From NCBI GenBank assembly GCA_000733355.1, contig JNVV01000052.1, positions 164,847-228,846 on the forward strand: DNA of 64,000 bases, read 5' to 3'. Every line of letters begins with the position of its first letter. The stretch's first letter is position 1. Positions 54,267 through 64,000 of the stretch are shown in pieces. The stretch is from Falciphora oryzae (Eukaryota > Ascomycota > Sordariomycetes > Magnaporthales > Magnaporthaceae). A program made the translations under genes and the position numbers. The notes under the pieces were generated by a model. That model was not told the DNA's origin. It did not search any database and worked only from the letters and a program-made list of their open reading frames with translations.

Positions 54267-55806
54267 CTTGTCAAGCTAAATAACCTGAAGTGGCGGTCGG
54301 CGGAGGTGAGCGGTCGGCGGTAGCGATAGTTCGGCGCGATCGATAACGAGACCAAAGAGGCTTTGGTGAGCAAAGGCGAGAACGCAGCGGCGGGTATTGC
54401 CGTCCACTGCTCAGTGTTAGGGTGGCGTGCTTTTGTCTCCGTGTTTGGTTGCGGCGCCGGGACCTGCGATGGGATCTGTCTGGTCCGCTGTTAGTGTTTC
54501 CGAACCCAGGATCGCCCTTCCCGGATAGAAAGAACGACGGAGGGGCCGACGGAGGGGCTAGGAGACTCTGAAGGAAGTAGCGTATTGATGCGCTCCTTTT
54601 TGACGTGGCGGTCAAGCGAAGCGCACGCTGTGCCGCAGAGCCGCCGCCTCGCTGCGAGAGCTGGAAGATCAAACGAACCTTGGTCGCCTGGGCGCTGGAT
54701 ATGGTGTAGCAGCGGGAGATAGCGCGGGCGGCAGTTGGCTCGGACGGTGGGCGGGGGATCGCGACGGGATCCTGTCGTGGGTGTCGGGGGAGGCCGTCGT
54801 CGGTGCGCTCGTCGTCGGGAGACTCTTCTGTTTTGGAGGGTGGAGAAAAAAATGGGCTATGCCGATGGTGTCCTAGCACGAATTACGTCGAAGAGACTGG
54901 CGTGGGAGCAAGGGCAGATTTATGGTCGTTGAGTTGGTGGTATGCGGGACTGGCAAAACGCAAATAAACGCAGTCGCTGGTGGAGAGGATAGAGAATCAG
55001 GGTTCCGTCGGTCCTTGTTGATGCGATCACAAAGATGCAGGATTGCCGCTGCCTCAATCGCTCGCCGTGTTTCTCTGCCATTGTCGGCCGCCCCTCAAAG
55101 CAGCCAGTGTTGATGCGATGCAGCCCGATTTCGCCCAATCAGGCCCACTCTTTGTCATTGCCACAGGAACGTCCCTGCCAAGCCCACCATCAAAGCCGTT
55201 CAACAAAATCCAGGTCACGTCACCTGGCACGAGCCGTCCAGCGGCCAATGGTCAGCTGTCAGAACAAGAAATCCCCGCGTGAGTTGGATGCTCCACACCC
55301 ATCCAAGAAACAGGCCGCCCGTTGAATGGATTCGGCTGCACCCTTCTCGCAACAGCGCAGCGGCTCGAGCGAGCTGCACTTCCGGACGAGTTTCGTCCAA
55401 TTCGGCCCCCTTCTTCTCTCCCTTGTCCCGCCAGCAAGCGCTCGCACAATCTCGGCTGTCCCTGGCCGGCAGCTGCATAAACGAGAGCCGCAGGGCCCGG
55501 CGGTTCGTTCACATTCCCATGCCCCCCGGGCCGTGCCTGTGCACCGTCGCCAGGCCTTGTTCCATCGCTGCCATCCATGCCTGTTGCAGATGCCCCGCCC
55601 GATGAAATCGCCGCCCTATCCAGTGCTGCCGCCTCTCCCGAGATGGAAAGTGACGGCGGTACAGTCAGCCGGGTTCAGGGACAAGGATCTTCCCTAGTGC
55701 CAGCTTGGCACTGTCACTTGTTGATTTCTCCACGAGACGATGGCTCCCCGCCAGATAGACGAGACTGGCCCCTCTTTGTACCTGGCCAGTTTGCCTCACA
55801 GTCGAC
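54267..55806. other. Divergent intergenic region
   Basis: Upstream of the TOG-protein gene (minus) and the amidohydrolase (plus). A plus-strand frame 55326-55697 and its overlaps lack coding signals. No gene supported. Confidence 0.4.
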
Positions 55807-57297
55807 ATGCCTCGTGCGATGAAGAAGCTGCTGCCTCTAGCCGCGGTGAGTCTTTTCTCGCAGGCCAATGCTGCGTGCAACATCGCTTCCACTGGCGCCT
55901 CGGGCGATGTTCTCTTCACTGGCACTCTCCTGACGTCCCGAGGTCCTCTCCCCAATGGCGCCCTCCTGGTGCGGTCCGGTCAGATTGCACATGTCGGCCC
56001 ACGACGTGCTCTAGGCCTTAACACAATACGGAATGCGACCTTTGTCGAGTGCACCGAGCCCTCGGTAATCTCCCCTGGCTTTATCAACGCACACGAACAC
56101 ATCGAATACTCGACTATCATGCCCCTCGCCGACATCGGCGAGAGATGCGGTCACCGCCACGACTGGCGCCGTGGTCTGCGTGGTCATACCAAGCGCGAGG
56201 CCGAAGTCAATGGCTCGGCCGTCGCCGCCACCGCCTGGGGAGAGCTACGCCACCTCTTCTCCGGGACCACCTCCATTGTTGGTGGCGCTATGGCACCAGG
56301 CCTCGCCCGCAACCTTGACTTTGTCGCCGGGCTGGGGCAAGGCATCCGTTCTGCCGTTGCCACGTGGGATGTCTTCCCGCTTGACGACGTCGCCGGCATC
56401 CTGCGTGATGGCGACTGCGACTACGGCGTGGCCCCCATCACCCCCGAGGTTTCCGGAAAGCTGCATCGCTACTTGGCGCACGTCGCAGAGGGGGTCGATG
56501 CCGAGGCCGCCAACGAGTTCCGCTGCCTGTCCGACTCGCGGTTTGACACGATCCCGTTCCCTGGCGGTGGAGGGAGAGGGCTCAGTGCCGATATTATAGG
56601 CCCCAATTTGGCACTGATTCACGCCCTCGGCCTCTCCGACGCGGATTTCGAGCTCGTCGCCTCGCGCGGCGCCAGCGTGGTTTGGTCGCCCCGGAGCAAC
56701 GTGTTTCTGTACGGAAAGACGCTCAACGTGACCCACCTCCTCGAGGCTGGCGTCAATGTCGCACTGGGCACCGACTGGCTGCCTTCAGGATCTGCCACCA
56801 TGGGCCGCGAAGCAGTCTGCGCCCGCGACGTAACCTGGCACAGTTTCAGCCAGGAGTTGCGGCCAAAGACTCTGTGGGAGATGATGACCGTCAATGCTGC
56901 CAGGGCCGTTGGCTTCGAGGCCCACATCGGGTCGCTCGAGCCCGGCAAGGCAGCCGACATCGTCGTCTTTAGCGGCGGTTCTCCAGGGGACCAGGAAACC
57001 GGTCAAGATGACGCATTTGCGCGGGCTATTTTCTCCGGGGCCGAGGATCTGGAGCTGGTTATGCGCGGCGGGAAAGTCCTAGTCGCAGGCGCGAACCTCA
57101 AGGGCCTGGCTTCAAAACCCTCTTGCGAGACGGCTTCGTTCGGGCGTGTCGCCAAACACATATGTGTGGCCGATGAGCTCGGATCCAGCTTTGCGCAGTT
57201 TGAGGCGTCCCTTGGGGGCGTCTACCCTGCCATCCTTCCCGGCGTCCCTGACCACGAGCCAACTTGCAATCCGACCCGCTGGTGGCTATGGCCATGA
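55807..57297 (+). CDS. Secreted amidohydrolase-superfamily enzyme
   Basis: 496 aa, single exon. The N-terminal MKKLLPLAAVSLFSQANA (from Met5) looks like a signal peptide, so the true start may be 55819. The TIM-barrel metal motif HxH is in FINAHEHIEYS (His96, His98), followed by a barrel with LGTDWLPSGS (Asp ligand near residue 323). The closing composite beta-sandwich has GSLEPGKAADIVVFSGG. This is the imidazolonepropionase/prolidase-like group of amidohydrolases, which hydrolyse C-N bonds in cyclic amides or related compounds with one or two metal ions. The middle metal His ligands are less clear by eye. Secretion is unusual for many members. Substrate unknown. Confidence 0.82.
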   Translation: MPRAMKKLLPLAAVSLFSQANAACNIASTGASGDVLFTGTLLTSRGPLPNGALLVRSGQIAHVGPRRALGLNTIRNATFVECTEPSVISPGFINAHEHIEYSTIMPLADIGERCGHRHDWRRGLRGHTKREAEVNGSAVAATAWGELRHLFSGTTSIVGGAMAPGLARNLDFVAGLGQGIRSAVATWDVFPLDDVAGILRDGDCDYGVAPITPEVSGKLHRYLAHVAEGVDAEAANEFRCLSDSRFDTIPFPGGGGRGLSADIIGPNLALIHALGLSDADFELVASRGASVVWSPRSNVFLYGKTLNVTHLLEAGVNVALGTDWLPSGSATMGREAVCARDVTWHSFSQELRPKTLWEMMTVNAARAVGFEAHIGSLEPGKAADIVVFSGGSPGDQETGQDDAFARAIFSGAEDLELVMRGGKVLVAGANLKGLASKPSCETASFGRVAKHICVADELGSSFAQFEASLGGVYPAILPGVPDHEPTCNPTRWWLWP

Positions 57298-59639
57298 AAG
57301 AGAGAGTGGCCATTCCCACCAGTGGACTGGCACATCGGCAAGCTTCTTGCGCTTGAGCTCCGCTTGGACAGTATTCGCGGTTGGTGGGTCACCTTCTATT
57401 CTTCTCTTCTCTGTTCCGGAATTGGATTTGCTACTTACTGTTCTTTCCGCCCCGCTCCACGGTCGGGGCCTTCGGCCCTTCTAGGGCTCGTCACGGTTTG
57501 ATGCCCTGGGCGGCTGTTATGGCCGCCCCTCCGACATCTTTGCTATTCCCGCGTAGGCGAAGGTCTGCAGCAGACATTGCGTTTGTTAGTCGGCCCGGCT
57601 CCCCAAGAACAGCGAAAATAAAGTCAAACTTTCACCAGAATGGCGACGCGTATCAAAACATCAAGACGCGACTGCCGCGCAATGTACGGGTCGTTGGGCT
57701 GCTTGCGCCATGTCTGTCCATCAAATGTCTGTCAACAAGCAGGCAGGCGTTTCAACAAAGCTCACAAATTGCGGAGATGATATGGTGTGCGTCGGCCGTG
57801 CAAACGAAGCGGATGCTTGGCTATAATATCCGCACAGGCACCTCCAACTGCCCACGCGATCGATGGTGCCGCGCTAGTTTGGCGACGCCGTTCGACAGAG
57901 GATCCACGGGCACGGCAGGGAACGCGCCGAAGTGACAGTGACGAACACAAAAAGTTGCCTCGAGCACTGAACCAACTCATTGTTGCTGTAGAAACGCTGC
58001 GCCACGGATCTCACGATTGCCACTGTGGTGGCCTTTCTCCTCAGGCAATGGGTTCAGCAAAACCGGCATGCTCCGCGAGCCATCGATTCACCCAGACACC
58101 TCCGCTTCTTCCAACCTACCTAATAAGGAACCGAATCCGCCACAGGGCCACCCCTTTCCTGCACCCGCAATCACCAGGAAAAAAAAAGGTGTAGGATAGA
58201 GCCATGGCGGACCGATCTAGAAAAGTCAGCTGTGGAGGACAGAGAGGCGTTGAACGGCGCCGCAACAGCAAGCCGGCACGGGAAACGCGATCAATGTCTT
58301 CGTCATTTCATGGGTGCAGTATGAAACCAAACGGTCTGTTGCCGGGCTCGTCTAGCACGTAATTCGCGGATGCCGGGCCCTTGAGAAAGCTGCCGCTGGG
58401 CCGGACAAGGGTCGACTTTTTACCCCTGGCCATCAGTCCTTTTCACAACGCCACTTTGGGAGAAAACAGGAGGCACAAAGCATGGGCCCAAAGTTTGGGG
58501 ACGGCTAAAGGAGCTAGTGCGCGAACCGGCCCACCATCATGTCGATTGCCAGCCCCCGCGCAGGCTCGCTCTAGCGTCAACCCTAGAAGCCCACAAGCGA
58601 GATGTCGGGAGCACCGCCAGGATTGCACGACCTCGCCGCCGACACCCAAGCAGCGACCTTCGTCTTTGTTGAGTTCGTGCAATGGGCCCAGAAGGAAACA
58701 AGGTTCAAGTCGCAAATTCATGGCTCCAGGGGGCGGAGGTGAAGAAAGATCGTGGTCTGCTCGGCATCATGTCAACGTCTACTCGGTTGATCGGTTGGTG
58801 ATCTTGGCCGTGACCGTGTGCCGATCGACTGTCGCCCTATCGATTGATGCGCAAGCTTTATCCATCTGCAGACGAAGAATCAATGAACAGCCCCTCCTGC
58901 TCGCCGTAGCGCCGAGATGGGCATTGATCGGGTCAGCGATGGAGCTGTCCGGAGAGTCTGACCCGCACAACCGCTATGTGTGCGAACCTGCGAGGCAGCA
59001 TTTGTCCCCCCTTGGATCTGGGCTTTCCGTCGGTTTGGGAAAGTCTAGACTTGGAATCCAAGGCTCGACGCCACCTGGCGCGTTAGGTCGGCAGCCCACT
59101 GCGGCCACGGGGCACTAACGCCAGTGCTAGTGCGTCACCCTCATCCGCCTTTGACCCCTTTGAGATGGATTTCGTGTTTTCTGCCCTGGTAATCATACCG
59201 CCCGCCCTCGGCGCTAGCCCCGGGCTTCGACACCCCCCCTTCCCCCCGGGCAGCGTAGCCCAGCGCCGGTCAGAGCGCCGTCAAGTATGCGGATGGCAGC
59301 GCGCGACATTTGCGCAAAGTGAGGCCGGCAGCCACCCCAATGCCAGTCTATTCTGCTTTAGCCATCTCGAGCAAGAGCTATTTGTCGTCCAGCACCGGCG
59401 GCCCTTTGTCATCTTGACTCCAAAACCTGCACCTCCCGCCTCTTGACTCCCACGTTTTCGCTTCTCCGTCGACAAGGTGAGGGTCAGCGCCTGTAGGCAA
59501 ACTAGGGTGATCTGCGGTAACAACTCCCAACCTCTGGAGCCTGAGCTGCTGGTTCACGGAGAGCGGCTCGTCAGAGGCCAGGAAGAGGCGAAGTGAAGGA
59601 GTATATTGAGACGAAGAGAAGAAAAAGACAAGCGACGAC
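57298..59639. other. Long intergenic region upstream of the RGS-LOV gene
   Basis: No gene supported over 2.3 kb. The 245-codon frame at 58381-59118 has random-looking composition and no motif. The region probably holds a large promoter and 5' leader. Confidence 0.45.
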
Positions 59640-62490
59640 ATGCCTTCGACAATCACGACAAGTATATGGGAGGAACCGCCAGCGCAAATGACCATGCTGT
59701 CATCCATGGACGGCTTCGACACCAGACGAAGGAGTTCCCCAGCGATGCCACCCGGAGCGCTCGAGATCGCGACCAAGGCAGCCGCGTTCCGGGCCACGAT
59801 GATGACGGCATCGTCGCCGCCACCGACACCGCGGGCAGTGCGGCCACCGAGGAAGGATAGCCTAGCGAGGCGCCTAAGGAGCAACTCGGGCCTGTCGCTG
59901 CACGTCAACCCAGCAGCGCTGCGCCAGTACACCGACTACAACACAGACGGCACACCGGTCAGGTCCGAGTTTGCTATCGAGTGGGGCGCCATCGATTCCG
60001 TGTCCGGCGGCCTGGTGGACGGCCCTCCCGGTAGCCGCGTCAGCGTCGCCAGCATGCCACCGCTGTCGTGGAGGAACGGCGCCGACGGCTCGGCCTCGCC
60101 ATCGCCTAGGCCTGACATACTCGGCAAGGATGTGCTGCAGATGGTGCTGAAGAACCCGGAGGCCTCAGACCGACTGCTGCGATTCGCCGAAAGCAGAAAG
60201 TCCGCCGAGGGTATGGAGTTTCTGATGAAGGTAAGGTCGGGCTGGATGGGTGTTCAACCCTACCATCTTGAAGAGTTGCTGATAAAAAGCGCCATTCTAG
60301 CTCAAAGAGTATGCCCACTGCGTAAACAGTGTCACCTCCAGCATGGCCGCCATATCGAGCACCTACATGTCGGCGGCGGCCACGTCGCCGCTGCGACTGC
60401 CGCACCAGGCGTCGCGCGCGCTCAACGCAGATGTCAAACACGTCGCGACCGCCATTTTGCCGGCGCTTGAGACGCTGTTTGCCGACGCCCGCGCACACGT
60501 CGAACAGCGCATCGCCCGCGAGCTGTACCCGGCCTTTGTCCGCACCCAGCTCGCCCTCGCCACGTCCGCGGCCCTGGCCACAGAGGTCCGCCACTCCGCC
60601 CGCCACTTCGACCCGCGCTTCCCGGGGCTGGCCGACGCTTTCTGCCTGGCCGATCCTCTTCAGTTTGACTGCCCCGTCGCCTTCGTCTCGGACGGCATGG
60701 CCGACCTGGCCGGCTACGCCTGCGACGAGATCGTCGGGCGCAACTGCCGCTTCCTCCAGAGCCGCAACACCTCCGCGACGACCGGGAGCGGCCACCAGCA
60801 GCAGTACCCGCACCACCCCTCCACGGCCCGGCTGCGCGCCGCCATGCAGGCCACGTCCATGGCGTACCCGGCCGCCGCGCCCGTGGCGGATCGCAGCGGC
60901 GGGATCCTGGAGCTGGTACTCAACTACCGGCGCGACGCCGACGGCACCCCGCAGCCCTTCTGGAACCTGCTCTTCGTCTGCCCGCTCACTACCACCACGG
61001 GTCGTGTCGCCTACTACCTGGGCGGCCAGGTCGATATCTCCGAGGCTGTCGGCTCCTACAAGGAGCTGCTCGACATCCTGGGCTCCGCCGGCGGACCCCG
61101 CCCGACCTCGTCGTCGACGGGCCGTGGGTCGAGCGACGTCGGGCCTGTTAACTCACCGTTAGTGGCTGTCCACACCCTTAGGACGGAGGATTCGACAACG
61201 GCCGTGGAGGATGATGGGACCAGCAGTGGCGGCGAGGATATGCTGCTGCCCTCGTTTAGGACAGGGCGGTACAAACACCTTCAGAGGAAAAAGACGAGCA
61301 AGAAGAATAAGAAAAAGAAAGAAGCCAGCAAGGCCGATCCCGGACGCGACAAACGAGGCCGGGGCGACGCGCCGGTGGCCAGCGGAAACGGCGACGACCA
61401 GCAGGCAGACCAGCAACAGCAGCAGCAGGAAGACGAGCGGGCCAGGCGGCGGTCCATGCCGCGGGGCTTCAGCTTCAAGACCTTCAGGCGGCAGCAGTCG
61501 TTCGAGAGCAGCACAGGCGGGCCGCCCCGGGCGCCCTCGCGCACCGCGACGCGCACCCCGACGGCGATGGCGAGAGAGGCCGGGAGCGTCAGCCCGTCGC
61601 CGCCGTCTTCGAGCCTCATGCATGGCAGCGGCGGCATCACTGGCTCGCCCACGTGTCTCACGCCGCCGCCGGGGGCGCTCCGCTGCTCGACCCCAGCGCC
61701 GGAAGCGAGTGATGAGGCAGCGGCAGGCCCGCCAGAGTTCCTTGGCGCGTACGTGCGGTACATGGTGCTTGAGTACGTGGCGGCCGCGGGGGAGGGCGGG
61801 GCGCCCCAGATGCGGATCGAATTCTGCTCGCCGGCCGCGCTCGAGCTGCTCGGGCTGGCGATACCACCACCGTCGTCGCCCGCGTCCACCGCCTCCTCAG
61901 ACACGTCCGCGCTGGGCCGGGTCCTGCACCAGGACGTCCTGGGCGTGCTGGCCGAGGGCGCGGGCGCCGCGGCGTCCATCACCAAGGGTTTCACGCGCGG
62001 TCTTCTGGCCTGCATGGCGGACGGGAAAAGCACCAGCAACCGCATAACTGTTGGTGGTGGTGGCGCTGCGCTTGACTGTGAGCATGAGGGGAGTGGCGGC
62101 GGCGGCGGCGGTGGTGGTGGTGGGGGCTTCCACTTCTCGGCTGCCAGGAGGCGGTCGGCGACGGCCGTGGCGGGGAAGAAGAAGCCGCGCATGATGCCAA
62201 GCATCCTCACGGGGCGGAGCGAGCCGCAGCAGAACCAGCTAGTTGAGGACTCGGCGGCGGCGACTGCGCCTAGCCCGTCTGCGCGCATGGGGGATGTGTT
62301 TGAGGGGTTTGCGGCGTGGAAGGGACTGGGCGGTAGTGGTGGTGGGAGTGGCGCGGGTGCTACGTCGAGCGCGCAGCAGCAGCCGCAGCAGCAGAAGGAG
62401 CAGGATATTGTGTGTCATTGGACGCCGTTGAGGAACGCTGAGGGGAGTGTGCGCTGGGTGGTGCTAATACTGGTCCCGGCGTCGAGTTGA
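59640..62490 (+). CDS. RGS-LOV blue-light photoreceptor
   Basis: Two exons, 59640-60230 and 60301-62490, 70-nt phase-0 intron, 926 aa. After a low-complexity start, an RGS-like helical domain spans about 160-300 (VLQMVLKNPEASDRLLRFAE ... LKEYAHCVNSV). The LOV domain (about 315-460) has GRNCRFLQ with the photoactive Cys346. Flavin-contacting residues follow: Asn405 (NYRRD), Asn419 (FWNLLF) and Gln440 (GGQVDIS). A polybasic stretch (about 522-540, KKTSKKNKKKKEASK) lies behind it. A second PAS-like part is near the C-terminus (RIEFCSPAALELLGL ... WTPLRNAEGSVRWVVLILVP). Known RGS-LOV proteins such as Botrytis BcLOV4 move to anionic membranes under blue light. The same role, with a G-protein link, is inferred. 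Confidence 0.88.
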
Positions 62491-63107
62491 GCGCCGGCAA
62501 GATTGGTTGGAGGTGGGAGGAGAGCGTCGTTTGTAAAACACAGAATTTACTTCATTGACTGACAAGATCGCGTTGATAGTTTAGCATGGTTTAAATATTA
62601 CGACTTATGACCTGATTGTTATTCCTGACAAGCCATGCACGGCAATGACATCTGGGTTTTTATTTGTCCTCCGGCTGATGATGATCACATTTGCCCTGTA
62701 TTCATTTGGAATATACGCGCTTCTAACTATCTATCATCCCACCTCTCTCGTGTTCTTGGTAAATCAATAACTAGTAAAGGATGTAAACATAGGTCAGTTG
62801 AACCCCCTTATCTGGCTTCAGGTTCCCTGGTCACGACCACGATGCCTCCCTCCCCCTTACCTTTGAACCTAGCTGAGTATTTAGTCCGCGGACTTCAGAC
62901 AAACTGGGCGGGCTACAACCTGACAGTTGCGTCCACCTGTAGAATAGCAGCTCGGCAATGCATCCAGTCGACAGGTTTCATTGACTGGGAAAGTTGTGTT
63001 TGTAGCTTTGCGTGCTTTAGCGTTACGAATTATGACCTGATTATATGTCTCCCGATCCATCATACTGGGCTGCGAGGAGTTCCGCCATGTGCAAATCCCA
63101 CCATTCC
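62491..63107. other. Convergent intergenic region
   Basis: Lies between the RGS-LOV gene end and the GH92 gene end. The plus-strand frame 62635-63111 has no domain and is not called. An imperfect repeat containing TTATGACCTGATT occurs at about 62606 and ATTATGACCTGATT at about 63028. Confidence 0.4.
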
Positions 63108-63986
63108 CTAGATTCTAGCCGGAGCGCTGCTGTTAAGCCCAGAGTACGGGCTCAAACTTGGCGGCGCATCCTCAACCCTGGTACCCCAATCACTCCCAGC
63201 CGGCCCCAGCGTCAGGACAAGCTCCTTGCCATCCGTGAAAAAGCTGTGGTCGAGCCAGTTCTTGGTGTACGGCTGCCCATCTAGCGTCGCGCTCTGGATG
63301 AAGATATTCTGGTACGCAGCATCAAAGTTAACGGTCCGGATCCGCGCCACCTTGCCCGTCGCGGGGCTGGTCACGTTGGCGGCGGGGAAATACGGCGGCG
63401 TGATGAAGTAGACGTCCTGTCCCGGGTTCGGGAACAAGCCCAGCATGCAAAATGCAACAAACGAGCCCATGGCACCGCCGTCTTCGTTGCCGGGAAGGCC
63501 GTCGGGAGTAGCCTGGAACGAACCCGGGATGTAAAAGTGCGAGCGCTTGGCCGACAGCGCCGGCTTGCCCGCGTAGTGGTACTGGAAGACCGTTAGGAAG
63601 GACGGCTCGTTGCCGATGTTGGAGATTTTTGTGTCGTGCATGTAGTCGAGGCGGCGCGCAAAGTTGTCGGGCCCGCCGTACATGGTCATGAGCTTGGCCT
63701 GGTCGTGCGGCACAAAGTAGCCGTACTCCCACATGCTGCTCTCGAACGTCTCCTTGCCGTTGACCTGCAGCGAGCAGGCTGCGTTGGGGTCGAGGCGGCT
63801 GCAGCTGAGCGGGTTCTGGTAGTCCCAGGTCCCGTTCATGAACCTGGGCTGGAAGAAGCCCGTGAAGCCCGTGGGCGTGCCGTCGTAGTGGGCCGAGACC
63901 TGGTCGGCCTTGAACAGGTTCATCCAGTTGCCGCTCGAGGCGATATATTTCTCCTTGTCCGCCTGCTTGCCGAGCTTGCCCGCCAT
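63108..63986 (-). CDS. GH92 alpha-mannosidase, last exon (gene continues past the window)
   Basis: 292 codons on the minus strand, preceded at 63987 by a TTCGCAG acceptor, so 63986 is an exon start rather than the gene start. The sequence carries late GH92 motifs: HYDGTPTGFTGFFQPRF, WEYGYFVPHDQAKLM, PGNEDGGAMGSFVAFCMLGL (the catalytic GNEDxGxMS/GxW/F region) and FPNPGQDVYFITPPYFP. GH92 enzymes are calcium-dependent exo-alpha-mannosidases trimming mannose from glycans. Several N-glycosylation sequons suggest secretion. The N-terminal half is off the right edge. Confidence 0.92.
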   Translation of the reverse strand: MAGKLGKQADKEKYIASSGNWMNLFKADQVSAHYDGTPTGFTGFFQPRFMNGTWDYQNPLSCSRLDPNAACSLQVNGKETFESSMWEYGYFVPHDQAKLMTMYGGPDNFARRLDYMHDTKISNIGNEPSFLTVFQYHYAGKPALSAKRSHFYIPGSFQATPDGLPGNEDGGAMGSFVAFCMLGLFPNPGQDVYFITPPYFPAANVTSPATGKVARIRTVNFDAAYQNIFIQSATLDGQPYTKNWLDHSFFTDGKELVLTLGPAGSDWGTRVEDAPPSLSPYSGLNSSAPARI

Positions 63987-64000
63987 CTGCGAAATGCAAA

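Noticed and set aside
48262..57297. Secondary-metabolite cluster around the P450
   Set aside because: Neighbours are a microtubule polymerase and an amidohydrolase; no polyketide, peptide or terpene synthase or pathway regulator is present.
58381..59118. 245-codon plus-strand frame
   Set aside because: No domain, uneven composition and no splice or start context; more likely the leader or promoter of the RGS-LOV gene.
61281..62288. 335-codon minus-strand frame
   Set aside because: Antisense to the RGS-LOV gene's low-complexity part; Pro/Ser-rich by complement of Gly/Gln runs.
62635..63111. 158-codon plus-strand frame with scattered Cys
   Set aside because: No signal peptide, no homology recognised; lies in a convergent 3' region with repeat-like bases.

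Overview
The window looks like a chromosome segment of a filamentous ascomycete, most likely a Sordariomycete (inferred). The evidence is short GT-AG introns of about 45-110 nt with CTAAC/CTGAC-like branch points, GC-rich coding sequence, LTR retrotransposons degraded by C-to-T and G-to-A transitions (a RIP-like signature), and fungus-type gene families. It has two compartments.

Compartment 1 (1-16088) is a nest of transposable elements. A degenerate Ty1/copia element on the minus strand (1 to about 6507) carries a nested 470-bp miniature LTR element (5434-5903) with a perfect TGTGC target duplication. Next is a broken multi-exon gene of unknown function (6708-8186), interrupted by a 300-bp solo LTR with an ACTTA duplication. 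Last is a Fot1/pogo-type DNA transposon (8274-16086; 43-bp perfect terminal inverted repeats, TA duplication), split by a 5,950-bp Ty3/gypsy chromovirus (9107-15056; 210-bp LTRs, ATAAA duplication). The ten differences between the chromovirus LTRs are all transitions.

Compartment 2 (about 16.1-64 kb) is gene-rich. Next to the transposons lie three decayed NAD(P)-binding oxidoreductase genes (an NmrA-like gene and two SDRs) around an intact amino-acid permease, then a tRNA-Glu(CUC) with an intron. Further along are a repeat-bearing charged protein, a secreted cysteine-rich protein, a divergent pair made of an aspartic-protease-like protein and a large subtilase, a small secreted protein with a Kex2-type site, an NAD-type malic enzyme, and another decayed patch (secreted-protein remnant, small ORF, MFS transporter remnant). 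These are followed by a membrane-anchored beta-propeller lectin-like protein, a proteinase-K-type subtilase, a GH2 glycosidase, a cytochrome P450, an XMAP215/Stu2/Alp14 microtubule polymerase, a secreted amidohydrolase, an RGS-LOV blue-light receptor and the last exon of a GH92 alpha-mannosidase.

Many products are secreted hydrolases or transporters, suiting a saprotrophic or plant-associated life. The most notable protein is the RGS-LOV receptor, with an expanded loop in its LOV domain and a lysine-rich segment behind it. The most notable DNA structures are the nested elements, each dated relative to the others by its target duplication. Exon boundaries were read by eye from splice signals and phase; no alignment or transcript was available.
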